Part shown: one piece after another, positions 48,529 to 59,161 of the stretch | Numbering within the stretch: position 1 is the first letter of the stretch | Layout: the number at the start of each line of letters is the position of its first letter | Assembly (NCBI GenBank): GCA_021845985.1 | Contig: JAJZES010000005.1 | Coordinates: forward strand, 62,001 to 126,000 | Length of the DNA: 64,000 bases | Origin: Pseudomonadota bacterium | GTDB lineage: Bacteria; Pseudomonadota; Alphaproteobacteria; Acetobacterales; Acetobacteraceae | Direction: 5' to 3' | Notes under the pieces: generated by a model | Told to the model about the DNA's origin: nothing | Database searches by the model: none | Seen by the model: only the letters and a program-made list of their open reading frames with translations | Program-made: the position numbers and the translations under genes

Positions 48529-50292
48529 CTATTGCGCGCGCGCCACGGTCTGCGCCTGCGCCTCGGTTGTTGGGGTGCGCGGATGATAGCGCGGCCAGGC
48601 GCCGGCGGCGAGTTCGTCCAGGCTCGGCGCCGGCAGGTGCAGCCGGGCGGCGTAAATCCAGGTGTAGCGCAGCACCCGCGGCACGTAGTCGCGCGTCTCG
48701 TCGATCGGGATGGCTTCGATGAACAGCAGCGGATCGCCGTTGGCGCGGATCAGCGGCGCGAAGCGGGCGACGGTGCCGAGACCGGCGTTGTAGCTCGCCA
48801 ACAGCGCGATCAGATTGCCGTTGATCGGGTCCTGTTCGGCCAGGAAGGCGATGTAGCGCTGGCCGAGATCGAGGTTGAAGGCGGGGTCGTGCAGCAGGGC
48901 GCCGCCGTCGAGCGGCCGGCCGAGCATGTCGCGCGCCGTCTGCGGCATGATCTGCAACAGGCCCTGGGCGCCGGCGGCCGACACCATCGCGGTGTCGAAG
49001 TTCGATTCGGTGCGGGCGATGCCATAGACCATCGCCGGATCGACGCGAAAGCCGCCGGCCGGGCGCAGTTCCGGCAGTTTCGGCAGCGGCGTCAGGTCGC
49101 CCGCCGCGCCGTCGGCCAGCAGGTCGGCGAAGCGCGCCTCGGTATCCGCCAGCCCGGCCTGTCCGGCGACCAGCATCACCGCGCGCGCCAGCCGCCGCGA
49201 CTGCCGCGCCGCCGGCCAAAGCTGCGCCAGCTCCGCCGCCGCCCGATCCGGCATGCCGACCTCCAGCAGAGCCAGTGCGCGCAGCCCCGGCGCGATGCCG
49301 GCAACCAGCGCCGCCTCATCGGCCGAGGCCGCCGCCGCCGCGGCCGGGCGGCGGCCGAGGCGGCGGCGGGCGAGCAGACCATAGAAACTGTGCGGGTACT
49401 CGGCGGCGTGCAGCAGCCAAGTATGCGCGGCGTCGGCATCGGCATCGGCATCGGCGTCGTCGGCGATGGCGGCGGCGCGCGAGGCCCAGAAGGCGGTGGC
49501 GGCGCGCAACTCCGGCGTGGTCGTCTCGGCCCGCCAGCCGGCGGCGAACATCGCCCCGGCCAGCCCGATATGCTCCTGCCGCCACGCCGCCAGCCCGCCG
49601 ATGAAGCCGGCGAGGCCGCTGCGGGCGCAGACCGCATGGCCTGCGCAATCATGCAGCGTCCCGGCGGCGAGGGCGAAGGCGTCGTCGTCGCGATTGAGGG
49701 TGAACAGGATGCGCGCCGCCTCGCCGCGCAGCAGCGCCGCATAGGCCGGGTCAAGGCCGCTGGTGTGCGCCAGCAGCCGGGTCACGCCGGCCTCGCCATG
49801 GCTGCGGGCGGCGTCGCGCACGTCCTGATCCAGCACCCGGTTGCGCCGCGGCCCGTCCGGCTCGGCCGCGCCGGTGGCGGGCGGCGGTATGGCGGCGACG
49901 GCTGGCGGTGGCGGCGGCGCCGCCGCGCGGTCGGGCAGCCGGGCCAGCAGCAGCCGATAGATCGCCGAAGCGTCGGGCAGGTCCGGCCAGCGCTCCAGCC
50001 AGTCGCGCAGCGCCGCCGTGTCGGGGTGCGAGTCGGGGCCGAGATAGCGCTCGGCCAGCAAGCCGCCGAGCAGCTCGCGGCCGAGCGGCGAGGTGTCGTC
50101 CAGCCGCGCCGCCAGTCGCAGCGCCGCCGGCAGGTCGCCATGCGCCTGGAAGGCGAACGCACGATGCCACAGCGCCGCCGCCGCCTCCGGCAAGGGATGC
50201 GGCAATGGGTCGGCCAGTGCCGGGCATGCCAGGCCCGCAAGCAGGGCCAAGGCGGCGGTGAGGGGGGCGAGAAATCGTCCGGGCCGTCGCAT
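48529..50292 (-). CDS. soluble lytic murein transglycosylase (Slt-like)
   Basis: Cleaves peptidoglycan glycan chains with anhydro-sugar formation. The 587-residue exported protein has a signal sequence (GRFLAPLTAALALLAGLACP). A long Ala-rich alpha-superhelical region follows, and then the catalytic domain with Glu in YGIARTESNFDTAM, AQGLLQIMPQTARDML and LLASYNAGLGTV. A DADADADAD run is encoded by a slipped hexanucleotide (GTCGGC/ATCGGC, about 49432-49458). ATG 50292 is chosen over 50328 because it starts right before the signal peptide. Confidence 0.9.
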   Translation of the reverse strand: MRRPGRFLAPLTAALALLAGLACPALADPLPHPLPEAAAALWHRAFAFQAHGDLPAALRLAARLDDTSPLGRELLGGLLAERYLGPDSHPDTAALRDWLERWPDLPDASAIYRLLLARLPDRAAAPPPPPAVAAIPPPATGAAEPDGPRRNRVLDQDVRDAARSHGEAGVTRLLAHTSGLDPAYAALLRGEAARILFTLNRDDDAFALAAGTLHDCAGHAVCARSGLAGFIGGLAAWRQEHIGLAGAMFAAGWRAETTTPELRAATAFWASRAAAIADDADADADADAAHTWLLHAAEYPHSFYGLLARRRLGRRPAAAAAASADEAALVAGIAPGLRALALLEVGMPDRAAAELAQLWPAARQSRRLARAVMLVAGQAGLADTEARFADLLADGAAGDLTPLPKLPELRPAGGFRVDPAMVYGIARTESNFDTAMVSAAGAQGLLQIMPQTARDMLGRPLDGGALLHDPAFNLDLGQRYIAFLAEQDPINGNLIALLASYNAGLGTVARFAPLIRANGDPLLFIEAIPIDETRDYVPRVLRYTWIYAARLHLPAPSLDELAAGAWPRYHPRTPTTEAQAQTVARAQ

Positions 50293-50469
50293 TAGTGCGG
50301 GGTAGGCCGACAATGCCCGGCGGCGCAACCCGGCGCGTGCCGACCCGGGGCAAAGATCAGCGCCTTAGCGGAAGATGCGCGGACACAATGTTGTCAGGGG
50401 CGGCTCGAGTGCAGCGGGGTATCCCGTCTCGCTTGAGTTGGCGCGGTATTTGTCGCGCCTTAGTTCGTT

Positions 50470-51243
50470 TCATGATCCATCAAGTGTGCGCCGCAACAGC
50501 CGCAGATCGGCCCAGGTCTCGCGTTTCGCCGAGGGCGTGCGCAGCAGATAGGCGGGGTGCAGCATCGGCAGCGCCGGCACCGGTTCGGGCAGGCCGGGAA
50601 TGACCGCCGGCCGCCAGGTGCCGCGCAGCCGGGTGATCCCGCTGGTGCCGCCGAGCACCGCGCGCGCCGCCAGCGCCCCGAGCAGCACCAGATGGCGCGG
50701 CCGCACCAGGGCGATGTGGCGCAGCAGGAACGGCAGGCACAGCGCCACCTCGGCGTCGGTCGGGTTGCGATTGCCCGGCGGGCGCCAGGGGATCAGATTG
50801 GTGATCAGATAATTCTGCCGGGTCAGGCCGATGCTGCCGAGCATCCGGTCGAGCAATTGTCCCGATGGGCCGACGAACGGCTTGCCGGCGCGGTCCTCCT
50901 CCGCCCCCGGACCCTCGCCGACCAGCATCAGCCCGGCGTGCGGATTGCCGTCGGCGAACACCAGATTGGTCGCCGTCGCCGCCAGGGCGCAGCCGTCGAA
51001 GGCGGCCAGCGCCGCGCGCAGGTCCTCCAGCGTGGCGGCCGCCGCGGCGATCTCCTGCGCACGCAGCACCGGGACGGGTTGTGCCGGCGGTGGATGGGGT
51101 TGTACTTCGCGCGGTGCCGCCGCGACGCTGGGTACAACCGCCGCCGCCGCCGGTACAACCGAAAGCCGGTCGCGCGGCGCCTCGTCCAGCGCCTCGTCGG
51201 CGCCCCAGTCGAGCTGCAGCCGCAGCGCCGCGAGCATGTCCAT
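50470..51243 (-). CDS. uracil-DNA glycosylase, family 4-like
   Basis: A 257-residue DNA repair enzyme of the uracil-DNA glycosylase superfamily. Motif 1 is [21 protein letters not shown], the Fe-S region includes [15 protein letters not shown], and the hallmark [16 protein letters not shown] is present, with [11 protein letters not shown] as motif 2. The first Cys pair typical of archaeal family 4 is reduced to one Cys here. A Pro/Ala/Val-rich N-terminal linker precedes it. It is divergent from ETF-QO. Confidence 0.9.
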   Translation of the reverse strand: MDMLAALRLQLDWGADEALDEAPRDRLSVVPAAAAVVPSVAAAPREVQPHPPPAQPVPVLRAQEIAAAAATLEDLRAALAAFDGCALAATATNLVFADGNPHAGLMLVGEGPGAEEDRAGKPFVGPSGQLLDRMLGSIGLTRQNYLITNLIPWRPPGNRNPTDAEVALCLPFLLRHIALVRPRHLVLLGALAARAVLGGTSGITRLRGTWRPAVIPGLPEPVPALPMLHPAYLLRTPSAKRETWADLRLLRRTLDGS

Positions 51244-51323
51244 GCCGCAGCATCGCCCCGCCGCCGGGTTTTGCGCAACCGCCGCCGGCGCCGTATGTGT
51301 GACTGAGGATCGGAGGGGCGGGG

Positions 51324-52958
51324 ATGGGCGAGAGCACGACACGCGAGACGATGGCGTTCGATGTCGTGGTGGTGGGCGCCGGCCCCGCCGGCCTTGCCGC
51401 CGCCATCCGGCTCAAGCAGCTCGCGCCTGAGGCCAGCGTCTGCGTTGTCGAGAAAGGTGCCGAGGTCGGCGCGCATATCCTCTCCGGTGCGGTGATCGAG
51501 CCGCGCGCGCTCGATGAATTGCTGCCCGACTGGCGCACCCAGTCGCCGCCGCTGACCACCGAGGCGCGCGATGACCGGTTCCTGTTCCTGACCGCGACGC
51601 GCGCCTTTCGCCTGCCGACGCCGCGGCAGATGCACAATCACGGCAATTATATCGGCAGTCTCGGCGATCTCTGCCGCTGGCTCGGCCAGCAGGCGGAAGC
51701 ATTCGGGGTAGAAGTCTATCCCGGCTTCGCCGCCGCCGAACTGCTCGAGGAGGATGGCCGCATCGTCGGCATCGCCACCGGCGACATGGGCATCGGCCGC
51801 GACGGCACGCCCGGCCCCGGCTACCAGCCCGGCATGGAATTGCGCGGCACATACACGGTGTTCGCCGAGGGCTGCCGGGGCAGCCTGAGCAAGCGGCTGA
51901 TGCAGCGGTTCAACCTGCGCGAGGGTCGCGACCCGCAGACCTATGGCCTGGGCATCAAGGAATTGTGGGAAATCCCCCAGGAAAACCACAAAAAGGGTCT
52001 GGTGATCCATAGTTTCGGCTGGCCGATGGACAGCAAGACCTATGGCGGCTCATGGCTCTACCACTGGGGCGACAATCTCGTCTCATACGGCTTCGTGGTC
52101 GGATTGGATTACCGCAATCCTTATCTGTCGCCGTTCGAGGAGATGCAGCGGCTCAAGACGCATCCGGCGATCCGCCCCCATTTCGCCGGCGGCCGGCGCA
52201 TCGCCTATGGCGCGCGGGCGCTGAGCGAGGGCGGCTATCAGTCGATCCCGAAACTCACTTTCCCCGGCGGCTGCCTCGTCGGCGATGCGGCGGGGTTCCT
52301 CAACGTGCCGAAGATCAAGGGCAGCCATGCGGCGATGAAGTCGGGCATGCTCGCCGCCGAGGCGGTGGCCGAGGCGTTGGCGGCCGGCCAGCCGGCCGAG
52401 CCGGCGGCGTATGAACAAAAATTTCGCCAATCCTGGCTGTGCGCCGAACTGCGCGAGGTACGCAACGTCCGCCCCGCCTTCGCGCGCTTCGGCGTCTATG
52501 GCGGTATCGTCAACGCTGCGCTTGATACCTACGTGTTCGGCGGGCGGGCGCCGTGGACGCTGCATCACCGCCATGCCGATCACGAAGGGCTGATGGACGC
52601 CGCCAGCGCACCGCGCATCGACTATCCCAAGCCGGACGGGACACTGACCTTCGACCGGCTGTCCTCGGTGTTCATCAGCAATACCAATCATGAGGAAAAC
52701 CAGCCGGCGCATCTCAAGCTGCGCGACCCGACGCGCGCCATCGCGGTCAACTGGGACAAATATCGTAGCCCGGAGACGCGGTATTGTCCGGCCGGCGTCT
52801 ATGAGATCGTCGGCGCCGACAGCGGCGCGCCTTCGCTGCAGATCAACGCGCAGAATTGCGTTCACTGCAAGACCTGCGACATCAAGGACCCGACCCAGAA
52901 TATCGACTGGGTGACGCCGGAGGGTGGCGGCGGCCCGGTCTATCCGGGCGGCATGTGA
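51324..52958 (+). CDS. electron transfer flavoprotein-ubiquinone oxidoreductase
   Basis: Membrane-bound enzyme (544 residues) passing electrons from ETF to quinone. The FAD motif is [35 protein letters not shown] and [20 protein letters not shown] are family blocks. The C-terminal 4Fe-4S site has RYCPAGVYE and [17 protein letters not shown]. It is complete. No etfAB genes are in the window. Confidence 0.96.
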   Translation: MGESTTRETMAFDVVVVGAGPAGLAAAIRLKQLAPEASVCVVEKGAEVGAHILSGAVIEPRALDELLPDWRTQSPPLTTEARDDRFLFLTATRAFRLPTPRQMHNHGNYIGSLGDLCRWLGQQAEAFGVEVYPGFAAAELLEEDGRIVGIATGDMGIGRDGTPGPGYQPGMELRGTYTVFAEGCRGSLSKRLMQRFNLREGRDPQTYGLGIKELWEIPQENHKKGLVIHSFGWPMDSKTYGGSWLYHWGDNLVSYGFVVGLDYRNPYLSPFEEMQRLKTHPAIRPHFAGGRRIAYGARALSEGGYQSIPKLTFPGGCLVGDAAGFLNVPKIKGSHAAMKSGMLAAEAVAEALAAGQPAEPAAYEQKFRQSWLCAELREVRNVRPAFARFGVYGGIVNAALDTYVFGGRAPWTLHHRHADHEGLMDAASAPRIDYPKPDGTLTFDRLSSVFISNTNHEENQPAHLKLRDPTRAIAVNWDKYRSPETRYCPAGVYEIVGADSGAPSLQINAQNCVHCKTCDIKDPTQNIDWVTPEGGGGPVYPGGM

Positions 52959-52999
52959 TAGTGGTTTGCGGCGCCGACGGCCGCTGATAGAGTCTCGCA

Positions 53000-54718
53000 A
53001 TGCAACATCCCCGCTCCTTCCGGCGTTCGGCCCTGTTGGCGCTGTCGCTGCTGTCCGCCTGCGCCGCCGCGGACCCGTCCGGCCCGACCTCGCAGGCGGC
53101 CGAGCTGCAGCCGCCGCGCGGCCTCGCCGCCGGCGCCGTTCTCGCCGGGCGCTTCGCCGAGAGTCAGGGCGACCTCGACTACGGCGCCGATGAGTTGCTC
53201 AAGGCGCTGGCGCAGGACCCGGACAGTCCGACGCTGCGTCAACAGACGTTCCTCGCCTGTCTGCTGGCCGGGCGGCCGGAAGCGGCGCGGCTGGCGCGCC
53301 AGCAGCCGGATAATCAGGCGGCGCAACTGCTGCTCGCCGGCGTCGATGCGCGCAACGGCAACTGGGATCAGGCCCGCCAGCGCTTTCTCAACATGCCAAA
53401 GCAGGGGCTGACGCAACTGCTGCAGCCGCTGCTGCTGGCGTGGACCGAATACGGCGCCGGTCACCCGGACACCGCGCTGGACACGCTCAAGCCCTATGTG
53501 GACGGGCAGCGCTTCCGCGCTGTCTATGCGTTCCACGCCGCCATGATCGCCGACCTGTCGGGGCGCGAGGCGGAGGCGGGGCGGCTGTATCAGACGGCGC
53601 AGACCGCGTTCGGCACGCCCAATCTCGACCTCGCCCGGGCGCTGGCGAGCTGGCAGGCGCGCGGCGGGCAGACCGAGGCGGCGAAGCAGACGATCGCGGC
53701 GCTGTCACAGTTCGGCGACGATCTCGCCATCGCCGTGCCGCGGCTGGAGGCCGACGTGGCGCAGCGGCCGGTGCGCCAGGCGACGGACGGGATCGCCGCT
53801 GCCTATCTGGCGCTCGCTGCGGCGCTGCGCCAGCAGGACGCCGAGGACTTCGCCAGCGCGCTGCTGCGTCTGGCACTCGACATGCGGCCCGATTTCACCA
53901 CCGCGCGGCTGCTGTCGTCGGACCTGATCGGCTCGCGCCGGCCGGAGTTGGCACTGGCGGTGCTGACCGCGGTGCCGGCGAATGACCCGCTGGCGCCGCT
54001 GGTGGCGCTGCGCCGCGCCGCGCTGCTCGACCGCACCGGCCAGCAGGCGGAGGCGTTGCGCATCCTGGCGGAGCTTGAGCAATCGTCGCCGAATGAGCCG
54101 TCGCCGTGGACCCTGCAGGGGGCGATCCTGCGCGATCAGCACAAATGGCCCGAGTCGGTTTCCGCCTATGACCATGCGGTGGCGCTGACCCCCAACCCGA
54201 CGCATGTCAACTGGCCGCTGTTCTACGAGCGTGGCATCGCCGAGGAACGCGCCCATGACTGGCCGCACGCCGAGGCCGATTTCCAGACCGCGCTCAAATT
54301 GTCGCCCGACGAGCCGTTCGTGCTCAATTACCTCGGCTATTCGTGGACCGAGCAGGGCACCCATCTGGCCGAGGCGCGGCGGATGATCGAGCGCGCGGCG
54401 GCGGCGCGGCCGAATGACGGGGCGATCGTCGATAGTCTCGGCTGGATCTCGCTGCGCGAGGGCGACCCGGTGCGGGCGGTCAAGGACCTGGAAAAGGCGG
54501 TCGAGCTGCAGCCCGAGGATTCGACCATCAACGGCCATCTCGGCGATGCCTACTGGGCGGCCGGGCGCAAGCTGGAGGCGCTGTATCAATGGCGCCGGGC
54601 GTTGAGCCTCAACCCGGAACCGGAGGACGTGCCCAAGCTGGAGGCCAAGCTGCACGAGGCGCAATCGGCCGAGCAGCCGAAACAGGCGCAATCGGAGCTG
54701 CCCAAGCCGACACCCTGA
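53000..54718 (+). CDS. TPR-repeat lipoprotein
   Basis: A 572-residue TPR protein with a lipoprotein signal (lipobox LLSAC, Cys21), so probably attached to a membrane. Tetratricopeptide repeats fill the rest, clearest near the C-terminus ([20 protein letters not shown], then [20 protein letters not shown] and [20 protein letters not shown]). Such proteins upstream of ispE are conserved in alphaproteobacteria. A role in outer-membrane or exopolysaccharide assembly is possible but not shown. Confidence 0.85.
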   Translation: MQHPRSFRRSALLALSLLSACAAADPSGPTSQAAELQPPRGLAAGAVLAGRFAESQGDLDYGADELLKALAQDPDSPTLRQQTFLACLLAGRPEAARLARQQPDNQAAQLLLAGVDARNGNWDQARQRFLNMPKQGLTQLLQPLLLAWTEYGAGHPDTALDTLKPYVDGQRFRAVYAFHAAMIADLSGREAEAGRLYQTAQTAFGTPNLDLARALASWQARGGQTEAAKQTIAALSQFGDDLAIAVPRLEADVAQRPVRQATDGIAAAYLALAAALRQQDAEDFASALLRLALDMRPDFTTARLLSSDLIGSRRPELALAVLTAVPANDPLAPLVALRRAALLDRTGQQAEALRILAELEQSSPNEPSPWTLQGAILRDQHKWPESVSAYDHAVALTPNPTHVNWPLFYERGIAEERAHDWPHAEADFQTALKLSPDEPFVLNYLGYSWTEQGTHLAEARRMIERAAAARPNDGAIVDSLGWISLREGDPVRAVKDLEKAVELQPEDSTINGHLGDAYWAAGRKLEALYQWRRALSLNPEPEDVPKLEAKLHEAQSAEQPKQAQSELPKPTP

Positions 54719-54729
54719 GCCGCCCCGCG

Positions 54730-55560
54730 ATGTCCGAGGCGCTGGCGCCGGCCAAGGTCAATCTTGTGCTGCACGTCGTCGGTCGGCGGGCGGATGGCTA
54801 CCATCTGCTCGACAGTCTGGCGGTGTTCGCCGGGATCGGCGACGTGGTGCGGGCGGCGCCGGATGCGGTGGCGTCGCTGGCGCTGGCTGGGCCGTTCGCT
54901 GCGGCGCTGGCGCAGGCGCCGGATAATCTGGTGCTGCGCGCGGCGCGCCTGCTCGGGGTATCGGCGCGGCTGACGCTGGTGAAGAATCTGCCGGTGGCCT
55001 CGGGCATTGGCGGCGGTTCGGCCGATGCGGCGGCGGCGCTGCGGCTGCTGTCGGCGCTGTCGGGGGTGCCGATCCCGGACGAGCTGGCGCTGCGGCTGGG
55101 CGCCGATGTCCCGGTCTGCCTTGCCGGACGGCCGGCGCGCATGCAGGGCATCGGCGAGACGCTCGGCCCGGCGCCGCGCCTGCCGCGCTGCGGGCTGCTG
55201 CTGGTCAATCCCGGCGTTGCGCTGGCGACGCCGGCGGTGTTCGCTGCCCGGCGGGGCGATTTCTCGGCGCCGCTCGAGCTGCCCGATGGCTGGCCCGACG
55301 CGGCGGCGATGGCCACCGATCTGGCGCGGATGAGCAATGATCTGGAGGCGCCGGCGATGGCGCTGGCCCCGGTGATCGGGACGGTGCTGGCGCTGCTGCG
55401 TGATCTGCCGGGGTGCCTGTTGGCGCGGATGAGCGGCTCGGGGGCGACCTGTTTCGGGCTGTTCGCCACGCCGGCGGCGGCGGCGGCGGCGGCCGGCGGC
55501 CTGCCGTCCGGCTGGTGGGCATGGGGCGGCGGGCTTGCCGGCGGCCATGCGCCGACCTAA
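54730..55560 (+). CDS. ispE: 4-diphosphocytidyl-2-C-methyl-D-erythritol kinase
   Basis: Fourth step of the non-mevalonate isoprenoid pathway, which supplies the precursors used by CrtE. The 276-residue GHMP kinase has [20 protein letters not shown] and the ATP loop [19 protein letters not shown]. The C-terminus has [20 protein letters not shown] 54730 is 11 nt after the TPR gene stop; the longer frame lies inside that gene. The tRNA-Gln follows 18 nt after the stop. Confidence 0.95.
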   Translation: MSEALAPAKVNLVLHVVGRRADGYHLLDSLAVFAGIGDVVRAAPDAVASLALAGPFAAALAQAPDNLVLRAARLLGVSARLTLVKNLPVASGIGGGSADAAAALRLLSALSGVPIPDELALRLGADVPVCLAGRPARMQGIGETLGPAPRLPRCGLLLVNPGVALATPAVFAARRGDFSAPLELPDGWPDAAAMATDLARMSNDLEAPAMALAPVIGTVLALLRDLPGCLLARMSGSGATCFGLFATPAAAAAAAGGLPSGWWAWGGGLAGGHAPT

Positions 55561-55578
55561 TCAGGCGGCGTGGGCGCA

Positions 55579-55653
55579 TGGGGCGTCGCCAAGCGGTAAG
55601 GCAGCGGATTTTGATTCCGCCATGCGGAGGTTCGAATCCTCCCGCCCCAGCCA
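55579..55653 (+). tRNA. tRNA-Gln (anticodon TTG)
   Basis: A 75-nt cloverleaf with acceptor arm TGGGGCG / CGCCCCA, discriminator G and encoded CCA. The anticodon stem GCGGA/TCCGC carries the loop TTTTGAT, giving anticodon TTG. The T arm shows GGAGG-TTCGAAT-CCTCC. It reads CAA and, by wobble, CAG. Confidence 0.97.
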
Positions 55654-55674
55654 TCGACCGCTCGGCGCGGCCGG

Positions 55675-57228
55675 ATGAGGCCGCGGTGGGCCGCGTGCCG
55701 GACGGCTTGCGGCGGGGCGCTGCTGGCCTGGGCGGGCGGGTTTGCCCTGCTGCTGGCGCTGCTGCCGTTCGATATCACCATCTATGACGAAGGCAGCATC
55801 CTGACCGGGGCGGAGAATGTCCTCGCCGGCAAGCTGCCGACGCTCGATTTCTGGACCATCTATCCGGCCGGGGCCTATGTCTGGGTGGCCGGCGTGCTGG
55901 CGCTGTTCGACCATCAGTTGATCGCCGTGCGGGTGGTCGGTGCGGCGCTGCTGGCGCTGGGGCCGGCGCTGTGTTTTGGGCTGGTGCGGCGCCGCTGGGA
56001 CGCGGCGACGGCGGCGGTTGCCGCCGCCGCGGTGGCGCTGTGGATCGCCGGCACGCACCCCAATTTCGTCTATCCGCCGCCGCTCGTGGTGCTGCTGGCG
56101 GTGCCGGTGGTGGTCGCCGCGGGCGACCGTCCGCGCGGCCTGGCGGGCATGGCGCTGCTCGGGGCGGCAAGCGGCGGGCTGGCGACGCTGCGGCTCGATT
56201 TCGCCTTCTTCGCCTGGATCGCGACGGCGCTGGCGATCGGCGTGGCGGGCGCCGGCCGGGTCGGCGCGCGGCTGTGGCGGGTGGCCGCGTTCGGCGCCGG
56301 TGCGGCAGCGGTGCTGCTCGCCGCCGCGCTGATCTACGCCCGGCGCGGCGGACTGGCGGCGCTGGCGGTGCTGGTGCAGCGTCTGCTGCTGTTTCCCGCC
56401 GGACCGTTTCACCGCGCCCGCGACCTGCCGTTACCGGTTCCCTTCGCCGCCATGGCGGCGGGCCGCGAGCCGGTTGCGCCGGGGCTGGTCAACGAAGAAC
56501 TGGTGCTGGTACTGTTCTACGCCGTCGCCGCCGGGCTGCTGCTGACGCTCGGCTGGCTGCTGGCGGGGATGGCGCGGCGGCGGCGGGTGGCGCCGCTGAA
56601 GCTGGCGCTGCTGCTGTTCGCGGTGCTGTCGATCATCCCGTTCCTCGGCCGGTCGAATTATGTCCAGGGCTGGCCGTTCGCGACGCTGGGGGCGATCGTG
56701 CTGCTGGCGGTCGCGGCGCAGCGATGGATGCTGCTGACGCTGGCGGTGGCGTTGATCGCGGTCGGCGGCATCAACGTGGTGCGGGCGGCCAATGATGATT
56801 ACCGGGCGCCGACGGCGGCGCTGAACGCGCCGCGCGCCCACGGCATCCGCCTGACGCAGCGGCACATCTACTACAACGACGTGCTGGCCTGGGCGACGCG
56901 GGCGACGACGCTGTACAGCGGGCCGGACGGCCACCAGCATGTCAACGCCAACGACACGATGCTGTATTTCCTCTCCGGCCATCAGCCGATCGGCGGCTAT
57001 TACGAGGCGCATCCGCTGATCACCGACAGCGCCGCGGTGCAGACCAGCATACTCGACGCGTTCCGCCGCACGCCACCGGACACGGTCATCACCGTGCGCC
57101 AGCAGCGGGAGGAACCCAATCAGTCCGCGGTGGACAGCGGTGTCACCCTGCTCGATGACGCGCTGGCGCAGGCCTGCAGCGAGCGCATGCGGAGCCATGA
57201 GTACCGCATCCTGACCTGCCGCTGGTGA
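55675..57228 (+). CDS. multi-pass membrane protein, GT-C glycosyltransferase-like
   Basis: A 517-residue integral membrane protein with about ten helices and a C-terminal soluble domain. The first loop contains FDITIYDEGSILTGAENVLA, with acidic residues placed as in GT-C (PMT/ArnT-like) glycosyltransferases, then AGKLPTLDFWTIYPAGAY. I infer a lipid-linked sugar transferase; acceptor and donor are unknown. The gene starts 21 nt after tRNA-Gln, and no partner genes are adjacent. Confidence 0.7.
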   Translation: MRPRWAACRTACGGALLAWAGGFALLLALLPFDITIYDEGSILTGAENVLAGKLPTLDFWTIYPAGAYVWVAGVLALFDHQLIAVRVVGAALLALGPALCFGLVRRRWDAATAAVAAAAVALWIAGTHPNFVYPPPLVVLLAVPVVVAAGDRPRGLAGMALLGAASGGLATLRLDFAFFAWIATALAIGVAGAGRVGARLWRVAAFGAGAAAVLLAAALIYARRGGLAALAVLVQRLLLFPAGPFHRARDLPLPVPFAAMAAGREPVAPGLVNEELVLVLFYAVAAGLLLTLGWLLAGMARRRRVAPLKLALLLFAVLSIIPFLGRSNYVQGWPFATLGAIVLLAVAAQRWMLLTLAVALIAVGGINVVRAANDDYRAPTAALNAPRAHGIRLTQRHIYYNDVLAWATRATTLYSGPDGHQHVNANDTMLYFLSGHQPIGGYYEAHPLITDSAAVQTSILDAFRRTPPDTVITVRQQREEPNQSAVDSGVTLLDDALAQACSERMRSHEYRILTCRW

Positions 57229-57257
57229 CCCGCGGCGGAGCCGCCTATCCTGCGGCG

Positions 57258-57716
57258 ATGAGCGAAATCTACATCGACGCCGATGCCTGCCCGGTGCGTG
57301 AGGAGACCTATCGCGTCGCCTCCCGGCTCGGCCTCGTCGTGCATGTCGTGGCCAACGGCTCGCGCCCGATCCGCCCGCCGGGCCTCGCCCTGGTGCGCAT
57401 GGTGGTGGTGGGCGAGGGGGCGGATGTCGCCGATGACTGGATCGCCGAGCGGATCACCGCGCAGGACATCTGCGTCACCGCCGACATTCCGCTCGCCGCG
57501 CGCTGCCTCGCGCGTGGGGCGCGGGCGGTGTCGCCGACCGGGCATGTCTGGACCGGCGACAATATCGGCAACGCGCTGGCCGGGCGCGAGGTGGCGCGGC
57601 ATCTGCGCGAGATCGGCGCCGGCGGCGGCGGGCCGGCGCCGCTGACCAAGGCCGACCGGTCGCGCTTCCTGACCGCGCTCGACACGGCGGCGCAGGCGGC
57701 GCGGCGGACGGCGTGA
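57258..57716 (+). CDS. YaiI/YqxD family protein (DUF188)
   Basis: A 152-residue member of the UPF0178/DUF188 family: IYIDADACPVREETYRVA, then HVVANGSRPIRPP, VVVGEGADVADDWIAERI and DICVTADIPLAARCL. The family resembles PIN-like nucleases, but its function is not established. ATG 57258 matches the family N-terminus. Its stop overlaps the GTG start of the sugar kinase (GTGA). Confidence 0.88.
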   Translation: MSEIYIDADACPVREETYRVASRLGLVVHVVANGSRPIRPPGLALVRMVVVGEGADVADDWIAERITAQDICVTADIPLAARCLARGARAVSPTGHVWTGDNIGNALAGREVARHLREIGAGGGGPAPLTKADRSRFLTALDTAAQAARRTA

Positions 57717-59131
57717 GCGGCGCGCGCATCCTGGTCCTCGATCTCGGCAGTTCCGCCGCCAAAGCGGTGCTGTTCGACCTCGATGGCGGCACGCTGGCGC
57801 AGGCCGAGGCGGCCTATCCGACCGCCTCGCCGCAGCCCGGCTGGTTCGAGCAGTCGCCGGACGACTGGGCGGCGGCGGCGGCGCGGGCGATCGGCGGACT
57901 CGGCTCGCTTGCTGGCGTCGCCCTGCTGGCGCTGTGCGGCACCATGCAGAACCTGCTGCCGATGGCCGCCGACGGGCGGGCGCTGGCGCCGGCGATGCTC
58001 TACAGCGACGGGCGGGCGGTCGGGCGGTTCGCCGCGTTCGCCGCGGCGATGGCGGCGATCGGCGCCGCCGAGCGGCTCGGCAACAGCATCGAGCCACTGA
58101 CCACGGCGGCGAAGCTCGACTGGCTGCGGGCCGAGCGGCCGCCGGTGTTTGCCGCCGCGGCGACGCTGCATGCCGGGGCCAAGGACGTGCTGGCCTATTA
58201 TCTGACCGGGGTGCACGCGACCGACGCCACCGCGGCGAGCACCACCGGGCTGATGGCGCTGGCGACGCGCGACTGGGACGCGGCGATTCTCGACCGGCTC
58301 GGCATCGCCCGTGCCGCGCTGCCGGCGATCCTGCCGGCCGAGGCGGTGATCGGCTCGGTCAGTGCGGCGGCGGCGCGGCGCTTCGGGCTGCCGGCCGGGT
58401 TGCCGGTGGTCAATGGCAGCGGCGATGCCGGGGCGGCGACGCTCGGCGCCGGCACCGCGGCGCCGGGGGCGGCGCATGTCCATCTCGGCACCACCGGATG
58501 GGTCGCGCGCAGCGTCGCCGCGGCCTGGCCACGACCGGCGCGGGCGATCTACACCCTGGCGCATCCGTGGCCGGGGCAGCTCATCGAGATCGCGCCGATC
58601 CTGTCGGCTGGCGATGCGGTGGCCTGGGCCGGTGCGGTGCTTGCCGCCGACGGCGATGATCCGCCGCCGGCGACGCTGCCGCTGTTCCTGCCCTATCTGA
58701 AAGGCGAGCGCGGGCCGTTCCATGATCCGCAGGTGCGCGGCGCCTTTCTCGGCCTCGACCGCAGCCACGGGCCGGCGGCGCTGCGGCGCGCGGTCAAGCA
58801 GGGGGTGGCGCTGGCGATCCGCCACAATATCGCGGCGCTGGGCGGGATCGACAGCCCGCTGGTGGCGCTCGGCGGCGGCGCGGCAGATGCGGCGTGGCTG
58901 CAGACGCTGGCCGACATCAGCGGGTTTGCGGTGACGGCGGCGGCGGCGCCGGTGGCGGCGACGGCGCTCGGCGCCGGCATGGTCGGCGCGCGTGCGATGG
59001 GCCGCGCGATGACCCCGCCGCCGCCGACGCGCCGCTTCGAGCCACACGGCGACCATGCGGCGCTGTACCGACGCTATGTCGCGGCGAGCGACATGCTGCG
59101 GGCGTTTGCACGCCAGGATGTCGTCGCGTAG
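57713..59131 (+). CDS. FGGY-family sugar kinase (xylulokinase-like)
   Basis: A 472-residue carbohydrate kinase. The N-terminal ATPase fold reads ILVLDLGSSAAKAVLFDLDG; PGWFEQSPDDWAAAAARAIG and the signature-like HAGAKDVLAYYLTG follow. The C-terminal domain has SPLVALGGGAADAAWLQTLA. It is most like xylulokinase. The three following genes form a sugar ABC transporter, so it probably phosphorylates the imported pentose or pentulose. The start is GTG 57713, overlapping the DUF188 gene. Confidence 0.85.
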   Translation: MSGARILVLDLGSSAAKAVLFDLDGGTLAQAEAAYPTASPQPGWFEQSPDDWAAAAARAIGGLGSLAGVALLALCGTMQNLLPMAADGRALAPAMLYSDGRAVGRFAAFAAAMAAIGAAERLGNSIEPLTTAAKLDWLRAERPPVFAAAATLHAGAKDVLAYYLTGVHATDATAASTTGLMALATRDWDAAILDRLGIARAALPAILPAEAVIGSVSAAAARRFGLPAGLPVVNGSGDAGAATLGAGTAAPGAAHVHLGTTGWVARSVAAAWPRPARAIYTLAHPWPGQLIEIAPILSAGDAVAWAGAVLAADGDDPPPATLPLFLPYLKGERGPFHDPQVRGAFLGLDRSHGPAALRRAVKQGVALAIRHNIAALGGIDSPLVALGGGAADAAWLQTLADISGFAVTAAAAPVAATALGAGMVGARAMGRAMTPPPPTRRFEPHGDHAALYRRYVAASDMLRAFARQDVVA

Positions 59132-59161
59132 CCTTTGCCGCAAAGGCAAAAGGGGGCGGCG